From positions 30,792 through 43,034 of the forward strand of contig DKYP01000112.1 of the NCBI GenBank assembly GCA_002499945.1: a stretch of DNA of 12,243 nt, in the 5' to 3' direction. The DNA is from Lachnoclostridium sp. UBA7097. Its GTDB lineage: Bacteria > Bacillota > Clostridia > Lachnospirales > Lachnospiraceae. Shown here piece after piece: positions 1 through 8,100 of the stretch (within the stretch, counting starts at the first letter, position 1; the number at the start of each line of letters is the position of its first letter). The notes under the pieces are model-generated. The model did not search any database and was not told the origin of the DNA. It saw only the letters and a program-made list of their open reading frames with translations. Position numbers and translations under genes: made by a program.

Positions 1-3
1 AAT

Positions 4-12
4 CCCCCTCTT
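4..12 (-). promoter_or_regulatory. Possible ribosome binding site of a gene beyond the left edge
   Basis: On the minus strand the sequence after the glycosyltransferase stop (TGA directly followed by TAA) reads AAGAGGGGG just before the window ends. This purine block resembles a Shine-Dalgarno sequence, so another minus-strand gene may start just outside the window and belong to the same operon. The start codon is not visible, so the call is tentative. Confidence 0.3.
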
Positions 13-19
13 AAATTTA

Positions 20-3000
20 TCACCAGGTATGGAGAAGCACCCAGCTGTCAAACCATTTAAGCCACCTCACTGCAAATTCCTTGCTTATTCCTTTTCCTGC
101 AAGTACAGGATAGAAAAGAATAAACAGCCCTATGGCAAGTGCCACATAGACATATACTGCCCTTTTCATCTGCGGGTGTTTCTTTACAACCCTGTAAAAA
201 CTATATCCAAGCATAACTGTTATAAATGGCACACTTGGGAAATAGTGGTATATAAATACTGTCCTTTTTACAAAGAACCATGGCACATACTGTGATAAAT
301 ACCCTATTGACAGGAAAGCAGCTTTTGTATCCCTTTCTTTACAAACCAGGTATAGCATATATATAAATGCTGGTATTCCTGCCCACCACACAAGCGGGTT
401 GCCAAATGCACTTATACCCTCCCGTATTGTTTCAGAAACAGTCCCGTCATAATACCACATAGGGCGGTACATTATTGGCCACTGGTACCATTTTGATGAA
501 TAATCATGTCCGTCTGTAAGCTGTGAGTGGTAATTAAACATTGTTTTCTGTGCTTCTATTACCTTTTCAAGAAATCCTCTGTCAGTACCATCATTAAATG
601 GTATATATGACAATAAATATATTACCACAGGTACTACTATAAAGAAAATACAACAGAAGCCAATTGTTTTAAAAAATTTCTTATGGAAGTTCTCCACAAT
701 ATACCTGTGCTCTATACCTTCTGTACTTCCTTTTGGATAATTGCAGGCATATATATATTCCCTGAACCTTTGTGCCATCACTGCAAAGAATATTATACAA
801 AGCCCTGCTGACGAATAAATGCCTGTCCATTTGCTTGCCCAGCCAAGCCCCATAGTTATACCACAAAGCCCGAGTGGTATAAACATCTTTTTAAGGTCTG
901 TATCATAAAAACTGTATCTTGTATAGCAGTACATAAAATAATATGAAAGTATTATAAATAACGTAACAAATACATCAATAGTCGCAATACGTGTCTGTAC
1001 AAAGTGCATAAAATCAAATGTAAACAGAAGCGTTGTAACTATTGAAATCCATGTTTCTTTAAAAATCTTTTTAGACAGGTTGTATATGGCAGGAACCATA
1101 AGCACGCCAAATAATGTACCTGCAAACCTCCAGCCAAACGGGTTCATGCCAAACATAAGCACGCCACATGCTATAAAAATCTTGCCAAGAGGCGGGTGTG
1201 TATTCTCATAACAGTACAGCCCCTGTATCATTTCATATGCTGTCCTTGCATGGTAAATCTCATCAAAATAAGTGCTGTTTAAATTACTTTTCCTTCCCTC
1301 AAACATATCCTGCTCATCAAAAAGCACAGAATATTCTTCATAATTAACCGGAAGCACCTGTTTTCCTGTATCATCTATAAATACAAGTTCATGTATGCTG
1401 TCCTCCCAGTTATCCGCTGCTATTGAAATCTTTATATATCTTGCCGTTATACCAAGTTCTTTCTGGTTCCATGCAAAGACAGAACCTGCATCCCACTCTG
1501 AACCCTCACCACAAAGCGTTGTCCAGTTATTGCCATCAGCCGAATATTGCACATAATACTTTGGGTTATTTTTATAACCAAGGAAATCCCACATATCTGT
1601 TATAGCCGTTTCCTGCCCCATATCAAGGAATATCTCCCCGTCCTTAATAACAGAATAGCCAGTTTCTGGCGCTTCCATATATCCAAGGCGCATAAATGCT
1701 ATAACTGCATATACTGCCATAATAATAAACATGGCAATATAATCTGTCTTTTCCATTCTGGCATTTACAAAAGAAGCATGTACCGGGTTTTTATTCACCT
1801 CCCGCTTTTCTTTCCTTGTACTTCCTGCCTTTACCCATGCAGCAATCTCCTTCTGCTCATTTTCCTCTGGCGTATAATTCCAGTAATACTTGCCTGTAAC
1901 ATAAAACATATATGCCACAGCAGCCAACATTCCAGCAGAAATCCATATAGTTGCCGGTTCAAGCCTGTTAAAATTATTAGGGTCATAAAAGAACAGTACA
2001 TGTACAATATTATAAAATGCCATTGCAGACAAAATAGTATAAAGTATATATATTTCCTTGCGCTGCCTTACACTGTAGCACATTATTAGCAGAAGCATTG
2101 CCGGGAAAATATATCTTTCATGCATACGCACTGAAAACATAAATACACATGTAACAATAAAAGCCCCAATAAAATAATACTTTGAAGAACTTTTCTTACA
2201 GCGCAGGCTTATAATTATTGAAGCCACAACTGTAAGTATAATTGCAAGCATACCCCATGTCTTATACGTAAGCCCTATAAGATAGCCGTCCTGCCCCGCC
2301 CAGTTAAGCCCCATAAGTGCCCAGATATTATAGGCATTAACAGAAGCGTATTCATAAGAACCAAGTGTTTCTGTATATTGTGAAAGCGCATCACTAAAGC
2401 CATAAGGCATCATTAAAAGCCCCATTAAAAGTATTGCGGCAACACCAAATCCCAGGTTTTTCAAAAACTTGTTCCAGTTAAAATCCTCTAAAAATACATG
2501 GTCAATTATCCCACATATAAGTACAGGTGTAAATATAAGCGTCTGTGGTTTAATTAATATTCCTATTGCAAATACAAAATAAGATGGTATAAGTTTATTT
2601 TCAGTTACAAGATAGCACATAAGTGCTACACACAATGTAAATACAGCATCAGTCTGTCCCCATACTGCACTATCCAGTATAACAGCAGGGCAGAACAAAT
2701 ACACAGCAGCCAGAAGCGCTGCGCCGGTTTCTTTCAGGCGTCTTGAAGCAACATGGTATATAAGCCACCCGGAAGCCATGTCAGCAATAATTGCCGGCAG
2801 CTTAACCATAAGTGTGCTGGCCGGGGAATCCCATGCTATTTTAAAAAGCGAACGCAGGGCACCTATAACATATAAAATATACATATATCCAGGCGGGTAG
2901 TCCGTAAAACTTTCAGACTTATAAAATGCCCCGAAACCATCATTAAATACCATGTCACTCCAGGATATAAAGCAGTTAATATCCGTTTCATACCCCCTGT

Positions 3001-3217
3001 GCAGCATAGCTATTACCAGCCTTGCAAGAAGCGCTGCTGCAAAAATAATCATAAAAACAGAAAAGCCAATACTTTTATCCTTATCCTGTACTGCGCCGGC
3101 ATTTCCCATCCTGCCAGGCGCCTTACCGCCAGCCTGCCTTAAATACCCGCACACCGGCTTATAACAGGCATACATGCCTATAATCCCTAAAATAGCAATA
3201 AAACTCATATTTAACAT
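20..3217 (-). CDS. Double GT-C membrane glycosyltransferase (PMT/GT39-like) with a central discoidin-like domain
   Basis: This is a 1065-residue polytopic membrane protein built from two GT-C glycosyltransferase halves. Such enzymes move a sugar from a polyprenyl-phosphate carrier to an acceptor on the outer face of the membrane. The N-terminal half (about 50-445) has the loop Asp in ETDINCF (D79), YPPGY (107-111), WGQTD (186-190) and an RMHERY motif (364-369). The C-terminal half (about 640-1065) looks like a protein O-mannosyltransferase: an Asp-Glu pair (D652-E653) in YFDEIYHAR, HPPLGK (674-679) and QTRIATID (741-748). Between them, after a transmembrane helix near 490-512, residues about 520-625 look like an extracellular beta-sandwich of the discoidin/F5-8C type (YYVQYSADGNNW, then ARYIKISI). 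A charged linker lies at 450-490. The start has a GGAGAA site (3227-3232) nine bases upstream; a second Met at codon 4 is possible. It begins 25 bases after the rhomboid-like gene, which suggests one operon. The sugar and acceptor cannot be told from sequence. Confidence 0.9.
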   Translation of the reverse strand: MLNMSFIAILGIIGMYACYKPVCGYLRQAGGKAPGRMGNAGAVQDKDKSIGFSVFMIIFAAALLARLVIAMLHRGYETDINCFISWSDMVFNDGFGAFYKSESFTDYPPGYMYILYVIGALRSLFKIAWDSPASTLMVKLPAIIADMASGWLIYHVASRRLKETGAALLAAVYLFCPAVILDSAVWGQTDAVFTLCVALMCYLVTENKLIPSYFVFAIGILIKPQTLIFTPVLICGIIDHVFLEDFNWNKFLKNLGFGVAAILLMGLLMMPYGFSDALSQYTETLGSYEYASVNAYNIWALMGLNWAGQDGYLIGLTYKTWGMLAIILTVVASIIISLRCKKSSSKYYFIGAFIVTCVFMFSVRMHERYIFPAMLLLIMCYSVRQRKEIYILYTILSAMAFYNIVHVLFFYDPNNFNRLEPATIWISAGMLAAVAYMFYVTGKYYWNYTPEENEQKEIAAWVKAGSTRKEKREVNKNPVHASFVNARMEKTDYIAMFIIMAVYAVIAFMRLGYMEAPETGYSVIKDGEIFLDMGQETAITDMWDFLGYKNNPKYYVQYSADGNNWTTLCGEGSEWDAGSVFAWNQKELGITARYIKISIAADNWEDSIHELVFIDDTGKQVLPVNYEEYSVLFDEQDMFEGRKSNLNSTYFDEIYHARTAYEMIQGLYCYENTHPPLGKIFIACGVLMFGMNPFGWRFAGTLFGVLMVPAIYNLSKKIFKETWISIVTTLLFTFDFMHFVQTRIATIDVFVTLFIILSYYFMYCYTRYSFYDTDLKKMFIPLGLCGITMGLGWASKWTGIYSSAGLCIIFFAVMAQRFREYIYACNYPKGSTEGIEHRYIVENFHKKFFKTIGFCCIFFIVVPVVIYLLSYIPFNDGTDRGFLEKVIEAQKTMFNYHSQLTDGHDYSSKWYQWPIMYRPMWYYDGTVSETIREGISAFGNPLVWWAGIPAFIYMLYLVCKERDTKAAFLSIGYLSQYVPWFFVKRTVFIYHYFPSVPFITVMLGYSFYRVVKKHPQMKRAVYVYVALAIGLFILFYPVLAGKGISKEFAVRWLKWFDSWVLLHTW

Positions 3218-3242
3218 GCCAAAAAATTCTCCAATCTATAAT

Positions 3243-4151
3243 TTACATAAACTTCTTCACATGCTGGTGCGTGAAAAGATGGTCTGAACAGTATTCAAAA
3301 TTCCCTTCACATTTAGAACAGAACCTGAAATCAAGGTTTTCATTATCAAATTCCGTCCTTCCACACACAGCACAGCGGTGTCTTGGCGCACCTGTATTCT
3401 GCTGCGTCTGTCTCCTGAAATCCCTTCTGCGGTGTATATCTTTTGGCGATATACGCTTATAATTACGTGTTGAGAAGAAAAATACCAGGAAGTTGGCAAG
3501 TGCAACCACTATTGCCACAGCACTGCTTATATACAGCGCAGCATACTCCCTTGGATAACCATATACCAGGGACTGTATCCCATGGAAAAGATTACTTGCT
3601 ACCTGGTAAAGCATATAAACCCCGTCAAGTATTGCAAGCCATTTTACCTTTATAGGTATCACAAAATAAAGCAAAAACTGCATGTCCCCGTTTATTACCG
3701 CAAACGCAAAGAACATGGACCAGTATATATACTGGAAACCTGAATAATAAACCTCCAGGTGCATTGGTGACAGGTACAAAAGCAATGCTGCCAGAATATT
3801 TAATATATACCCGGAGAAGAAATATAAATTAAACCTGAAAGTCCCCCATGCCTGTTCCAAAGACCTTCCAAAAAGGAAAAACAAATGTACCTGTATAGCA
3901 AAAAACAGTATGCTTAATAACATACCAAGACCTCTTGAGAAGCCATAAGGCTCAATAAGGAAAGTAAAAAGCCTCCATATCTGCCCATGGAACACAGCCC
4001 CCATATCAAGGCACAGATACGAATAATAAATACCAGGGTTTAACATTCCAATAGCTGCACCTGCACAATAAAGAACAATAACATACTTTATCAAATCAGG
4101 TATAGCATACTTTCCAAACTTTCTTTCCAGCTTATTTATAAACTTGTCCAT
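3243..4151 (-). CDS. Derlin/rhomboid-like membrane protein with C-terminal zinc-binding tail
   Basis: This is a 302-residue protein with about six membrane helices (about 21-230), followed by a basic linker and a Cys/His tail. The HGQIWRLFTF segment (55-64) matches the L1-loop Trp-Arg motif of the rhomboid/Derlin superfamily, and the following long helix pair and FGRSLEQAWGTFRFN segment resemble Derlin spacing. I see no GxSx serine in the fourth helix and no catalytic His, so it is probably not a protease. The tail has C260-x2-C263, C278-x2-C281, C288, H291, H295 and H297, enough ligands for one or two zinc ions. The frame stays open up to 4295, but I place the start at 4151: GGAG (4158-4161) sits six bases upstream, the protein then begins MDKFINKLERKFGKYAIP as I recall for Lachnospiraceae relatives, and a consensus promoter and inverted repeat fill the extra region. 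It is the first gene of a probable operon with the glycosyltransferase downstream. Its function is unknown; a membrane chaperone or partner-binding role is inference. Confidence 0.85.
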   Translation of the reverse strand: MDKFINKLERKFGKYAIPDLIKYVIVLYCAGAAIGMLNPGIYYSYLCLDMGAVFHGQIWRLFTFLIEPYGFSRGLGMLLSILFFAIQVHLFFLFGRSLEQAWGTFRFNLYFFSGYILNILAALLLYLSPMHLEVYYSGFQYIYWSMFFAFAVINGDMQFLLYFVIPIKVKWLAILDGVYMLYQVASNLFHGIQSLVYGYPREYAALYISSAVAIVVALANFLVFFFSTRNYKRISPKDIHRRRDFRRQTQQNTGAPRHRCAVCGRTEFDNENLDFRFCSKCEGNFEYCSDHLFTHQHVKKFM

Positions 4152-4182
4152 AAAACTCTCCATTCCTGCGCAAAACTTTGAA

Positions 4183-4191
4183 ATTATAACA
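4183..4191 (-). promoter_or_regulatory. Extended -10-like element (TGTTATAAT)
   Basis: Minus-strand TGTTATAAT matches an extended -10 box (TGnTATAAT) and would start RNA about 25 bases before the rhomboid-like start codon. No good -35 box lies 17 bases upstream, and a far better promoter sits at 4267-4295. It may be a secondary promoter or only the U/A-rich tail of the adjacent hairpin. Confidence 0.2.
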
Positions 4192-4210
4192 AAAGGCATA
4201 ACATGCGCAT
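4184..4210 (-). CDS. Possible 8-codon leader ORF (MRMLCLLL)
   Basis: Within the predicted leader of the rhomboid-like gene, an ATG at 4210-4208 opens a frame encoding M-R-M-L-C-L-L-L that ends in TAA at 4186-4184. AAGG (4219-4222) lies eight bases upstream as a possible ribosome site. Four of the eight codons are Leu (TTA, CTT, TTG, TTA), and the ORF runs through the 3' arm of the second hairpin. This is the arrangement expected of a translation-coupled attenuator, but a frame this short can arise by chance. Confidence 0.2.
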   Translation of the reverse strand: MRMLCLLL

Positions 4211-4222
4211 TTTGTATGCCTT
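4193..4222 (-). promoter_or_regulatory. Second leader hairpin, possible attenuator
   Basis: In minus-strand RNA, AAGGCAUA (4222-4215) pairs with UAUGCCUU (4200-4193) across a 14-base loop, and a U bulge allows two more pairs. The 3' arm runs on into UUGUUAUAAUUU, a poor but recognisable U-rich tail. It could be a weak terminator for the LysM gene or an attenuator for the rhomboid-like gene. Its 5' arm (GGCAUAC, 4220-4214) can instead pair perfectly over 7 bp with GUAUGCC (4241-4235) from the first hairpin. Confidence 0.35.
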
Positions 4223-4232
4223 GCTTCTCCAG

Positions 4233-4265
4233 ATGGCATACTGGCACAAAAAACCAGTATGCCAT
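4233..4265. repeat. Perfect 12-bp inverted repeat at the predicted transcription start
   Basis: ATGGCATACTGG (4233-4244) and CCAGTATGCCAT (4254-4265) are perfect reverse complements separated by nine bases (CACAAAAAA). The repeat begins one base beyond the -10 box of the promoter at 4267-4295 and covers the expected +1 near 4260. This is a usual place for a repressor operator. If transcribed from +1, seven base pairs of the stem (AUACUGG/CCAGUAU) remain in the RNA. No T-run follows it on the minus strand, so it is not a standard terminator of the LysM gene. Confidence 0.6.
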
Positions 4266-4266
4266 A

Positions 4267-4295
4267 ATTATAGTAATAGCAATAACCTTTGTCAA
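4267..4295 (-). promoter_or_regulatory. Perfect consensus sigma-A promoter for the rhomboid-like/glycosyltransferase operon
   Basis: The minus strand carries TTGACA (4295-4290), a 17-base spacer (4289-4273) and TATAAT (4272-4267), a perfect match to the vegetative consensus. It starts three bases after the LysM stop codon (4300-4298). Predicted +1 is near 4260, which gives a leader of about 110 bases before the start at 4151. The perfect match and the inverted repeat just downstream suggest a strong promoter under negative control (inference). Confidence 0.75.
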
Positions 4296-4297
4296 AC

Positions 4298-4936
4298 CTA
4301 ATCTGCACTGTTTTCCAAAATAAAATACGCAACACCTGGCAGCATATACATTTTATCAGGCTGGTTCTTCTCCCAGAACATATCTAAAGTACATTCGGAA
4401 CGGTCTAAAATATCCTGCAATGTATCACCAGCCTGTGCAACATACTTTATCCACATGCTTTCCTGCCTTGTACCATCATCACCAGCCATATTGCCCATAG
4501 GGTACATGCTATTCATGGCATTATCCTGCATTCCATTTACTGCCGCCTGCGCAGGGCTGCCCTCTCCAGGTATATCCATATTTATCCTCATGCCCATACC
4601 TCTGTTATCCCCGCCGTTTCTGTCATTATCATCATCGCCGTCATTCCTGTCATCCTTATCATCATCGTCCCTGTCATCATCATCGTCGTCATCATCCCTG
4701 CAATGCCCTGGCATAACCACCATGCCGCCACAGTCCACGCAGCTGCCACCTCCCTGCTGCCCTGGATTCTTAACTGGAATACAGATTGTATCACCAATTT
4801 GCAGATTATAGACATCAATATATGGATTGGCACGTAATATAATAGCAAGAGGTACATTATACTGCCTGCTTAAGCTGTAAAGAGTTTCCCCCTGCTTAAC
4901 CGTATGTGTCATACCATTACAATACTCATAATTCAT
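4298..4936 (-). CDS. LysM-domain protein with poly-aspartate linker
   Basis: This is a 212-residue protein with a clear N-terminal LysM domain (10-55: HTVKQGETLYSLSRQYNVP to IGDTICIPV), which binds peptidoglycan or chitin-like glycan. The middle has three Cys (66, 69, 79), then a strongly acidic stretch of Asp with some Arg, Lys, Gly and Asn (80-107). Next comes a Gly/Met/Asn-rich linker. A second, degenerate LysM-like unit spans about 164-207 (YVAQAGDTLQDILDRSECTL to YFIL). There is no signal peptide or membrane helix, so it would be cytoplasmic unless released into or deposited on the spore. LysM proteins without signal peptides are known from spore envelopes of Firmicutes, but nothing here proves that role. 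The start is supported by GAGGT (4943-4947) seven bases upstream. It reads toward the rhomboid-like gene, which has its own promoter directly after this stop. Confidence 0.85.
   Translation of the reverse strand: MNYEYCNGMTHTVKQGETLYSLSRQYNVPLAIILRANPYIDVYNLQIGDTICIPVKNPGQQGGGSCVDCGGMVVMPGHCRDDDDDDDDRDDDDKDDRNDGDDDNDRNGGDNRGMGMRINMDIPGEGSPAQAAVNGMQDNAMNSMYPMGNMAGDDGTRQESMWIKYVAQAGDTLQDILDRSECTLDMFWEKNQPDKMYMLPGVAYFILENSAD
4616..4696 (-). repeat. GAT/GAC trinucleotide tract encoding the acidic linker
   Basis: The part of the LysM gene coding for residues 81-107 is almost only GAT and GAC codons, including eight Asp codons in a row (4673-4696). Such a tract can change length by slippage in steps of one codon without breaking the frame, so linker length may vary between strains. 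Confidence 0.7.
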
Positions 4937-4971
4937 AACTCTACCTCACTTCACTAAATCAAAAGCAGTCT

Positions 4972-4999
4972 GTATTACAATATATTCACACCAGCCCAA
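4972..4999 (-). promoter_or_regulatory. Weak promoter candidate for the LysM gene
   Basis: The minus strand has TTGGGC (4999-4994), a 16-base spacer and TAATAC (4977-4972), a partial match to the sigma-A consensus about 36 bases before the LysM start. No better vegetative promoter is visible upstream of the LysM gene. I did not find a convincing sporulation-sigma promoter by eye. Confidence 0.2.
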
Positions 5000-5022
5000 A
5001 TAGTGCATTTGTGTTTTTCTTT

Positions 5023-5040
5023 TATGTGTTGCCATACATA
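5023..5040. promoter_or_regulatory. Imperfect 18-bp palindrome, possible operator
   Basis: TATGTGTTGCCATACATA matches its reverse complement at 14 of 18 positions, with perfect 5-base outer arms (TATGT/ACATA) and a central GC. It ends 15 bases before the -35 box of the dehydratase activase promoter, a position suited to an activator or to a regulator shared by the two divergent genes. This is suggestive only. Confidence 0.25.
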
Positions 5041-5055
5041 CCAAAACTTTTCATC

Positions 5056-5084
5056 TTGCATTAAATAAAAGTTTGTCATATAAT
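5056..5084 (+). promoter_or_regulatory. Sigma-A promoter of the dehydratase activase gene
   Basis: TTGCAT (5056-5061), a 17-base spacer and TATAAT (5079-5084) form a strong vegetative promoter with a perfect -10 box. Predicted +1 is near 5091, giving a leader of about 95 bases before the start codon at 5186. The rest of the 249-base divergent region (4937-5185) holds no gene that I can support. Confidence 0.65.
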
Positions 5085-5185
5085 AAGGCAATATGAAGTT
5101 TTGTGACTAAACCTGTTACAATTTGCGGATGCCATAAACCCAGACAAACTATATAAATACAAGCATCCTTAGAAAGAGGTATATT

Positions 5186-8100
5186 ATGAAACCAGATTAT
5201 AATACTCTTGGAATTGATATTGGTTCCACTACTGTAAAAATAGCTGTTTTAGATAAAGACTTCAATATTTTATTTTCCGATTACCAGAGGCATTTTGCCA
5301 ATATACAGGAAACCCTGGCAGCAATTATACAAAAAGCCTTTGACAGCCTTGGCGACATACCGCTGTCCCCAGTTATTACAGGTTCCGGGGGATTAACCCT
5401 TTCAAAGCATTTAGGGATACCTTTTGTACAAGAAGTGGTTGCTGTCGCCACTTCATTAAAAGATTTTGCACCCCAGACAGATGTTGCAATAGAGCTTGGC
5501 GGTGAAGATGCCAAGATTATATATTTCACTGGCGGCATTGACCAGCGTATGAACGGGATATGTGCCGGCGGTACTGGTTCTTTTATAGACCAGATGGCAA
5601 CCCTTCTTAAAACTGATGCCAGCGGATTAAATGAATATGCTAAAAATTATGAGGCCTTATATCCTATTGCTGCACGCTGTGGCGTTTTTGCTAAATCCGA
5701 TATACAGCCTCTTATTAATGAAGGTGCAACAAAGGAAGACTTGTCTGCATCAATACTCCAGGCAGTTGTCAACCAGACTATAAGCGGCCTTGCATGTGGC
5801 AAGCCAATACGTGGCAATGTAGCATTTCTTGGCGGTCCTCTCCACTTCCTTACAGAACTTAAGAAAGCATTTATACGCACCCTGGGACTTAAGGACAGCC
5901 AGGTTATTGCACCGGAACACTCACACCTTTTTGCAGCGTCAGGCGCTGCCATGAATCCAGATAAAGAGGTGCGCACTACCCTTGGCAAGCTTTGTGAAGA
6001 ACTTTCCAGAAAGATTGAAATGGAGTTTGAAGTAACAAGGCTTGAACCACTTTTCAATGATGAGGAGGAATATAAACAGTTTTTAGGAAAACATTCTGAA
6101 AATAATGTTAAAAAGGGGGACTTTGGCAAATGTAAAGGCAATCTTTTTCTTGGGATTGATGCTGGTTCCACTACTACCAAGGCAGCTGTAATTGATGAAG
6201 AAGGAACCCTCCTTTATTCCTTTTATAATAGTAATGATGGAAGCCCGCTAAAAACTACACTTAAGGCAATTAAAGAAATTTATTCACTTATGCCAGAAGG
6301 TGCCAGGATTGTGCGTTCATGCTCTACAGGGTATGGTGAGGCGCTTCTTAAATCAGCCCTTCTCCTTGATGAAGGTGAGGTTGAAACTGTTGCACATTAT
6401 ACGGCGGCTGCTTTCTTTGAGCCAGAAGTAGACTGCATACTTGATATTGGCGGCCAGGATATGAAGTGCATTAAAATTAAAAATAACTCTGTAGACAAGG
6501 TACAGCTTAATGAAGCATGTTCTTCCGGCTGTGGTTCATTTATTGAAACATTTGCCAAGTCACTTAACTATGGTGTTGCAGATTTTGCAAAGATTGCACT
6601 TTTTGCAAAGAATCCTATTGACCTTGGTTCAAGATGCACTGTTTTTATGAATTCTAAGGTAAAACAGGCACAGAAGGAAGGTGCAACTGTTGAAGATATT
6701 TCAGCAGGGCTTGCATACTCTGTTATTAAAAATGCCCTTCTTAAAGTAATAAAGCTTACTGACCCAAAAGATTTGGGCAAAAAAGTTGTTGTACAGGGCG
6801 GCACTTTTTATAATGATGCCGTACTCAGGAGTTTTGAACGTATATCAGGCTGTAAGGCTGTACGTCCTGATATCGCAGGTATTATGGGAGCATTTGGTGC
6901 AGCATTAATTGCACGTGAACGCTATACAGGACAGAAAAGCACAATGCTTTCTATTAAAGAGATAAATGAGCTGAAGTTTGAAACAAGCATGGCACGCTGT
7001 AAAGGCTGTACAAACCACTGCCTTCTTACTATTAACAGGTTTACCGGCGGAAGGCAGTTTATATCAGGAAACCGCTGTGAAAGAGGCCTTGGGAAAGAAA
7101 AGAAAAATTCAGATATACCAAATCTCTTTGAATACAAACTTAAAAGGGTATTTGCGCATTACACGCCTTTAGATGAAGAAATGGCAGTACGTGGGACTGT
7201 AGGGATTCCACGTGTACTGAATATGTATGAAAATTACCCGTTCTGGTTTACATTTTTTACAGAGCTTGGCTACAGGGTGGTCCTTTCACCTGAATCCAGC
7301 AGGAAGATATATGAACTTGGTATTGAATCCATCCCGAGTGAATCAGAATGTTATCCTGCAAAGCTTGCGCATGGCCATATTTCATGGCTTATAAAGCATG
7401 GGCTTAAGTATATTTTCTATCCATGTGTGCCATATGAACGTCCTGAAGCAGAAGGGGCAGGCAACCATTACAACTGCCCTATTGTCACTTCATATGGTGA
7501 AAATATTAAGAATAATGTGGATGAACTGGATAATACAGATATTATTTACCAGAACCCTTTTGTATCATTTGAAAGTGAAGAAATTATAACAAAACGCCTA
7601 AGTGTTTATTTTGCAGAGGAAAATGGTATTCCTGCCGCCGATACAAGACGTGCCTGTGCTGCTGCCTGGAAGGAAATGCAGGCCGTGCGTGATGATATCA
7701 GTGCTAAGGGTGTTGAAACACTTAAATATATGGAAGAACATAACTGCCACGGAATTGTACTGGCAGGGCGTCCTTACCATACTGACCCGGAGATTAACCA
7801 CGGGATTCCTGCACTTATTACATCATATGGCGTGGCTGTGCTTACAGAAGACAGCATATCAGAACTTGGCAATGTTGACAGGCCGGTCATTGTAATGGAC
7901 CAGTGGATGTACCACTCCCGCCTTTACAAAGCAGCATCATTTACAGCTACAAGGAAAGACCTTGACCTAATACAGCTTAACTCTTTTGGCTGTGGTCTTG
8001 ATGCAGTTACAACAGACCAGGTAAGTGACATACTTACAAAACAGAACAAGATTTATACTGTATTAAAGATAGATGAAGTAAATAACCTTGGTGCAGCACG

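Noticed and set aside
1..19. Shared GGGGGATT between the left edge (minus strand) and the spacer at 9539-9546
   Set aside because: Only eight bases are shared and the window ends there, so a repeat copy cannot be supported.
1547..2089. 180-residue plus-strand ORF opposite the glycosyltransferase gene
   Set aside because: Its composition (many Cys, His and Ile) is typical of antisense to membrane-protein codons, with no recognisable domain.
4152..4295. Extension of the rhomboid-like gene upstream to an ATG at 4295
   Set aside because: The frame is open, but the added residues cover a perfect promoter, an inverted repeat and leader hairpins. The ATG at 4151 has a good Shine-Dalgarno site and fits the family N-terminus.
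4455..4811. 118-residue plus-strand ORF opposite the LysM gene
   Set aside because: It is the complement of the LysM gene; its Ser-rich run is the antisense of the Asp codons, and it lacks a convincing ribosome site.
5127..5168. GGATGC/GCATCC pairing in the activase leader
   Set aside because: Only six base pairs across a 30-base AT-rich loop; too weak to call a riboswitch or hairpin.
5647..6180. 177-residue minus-strand ORF opposite the activase gene
   Set aside because: It runs antisense to the conserved first ATPase module and shows no domain or ribosome site of its own.
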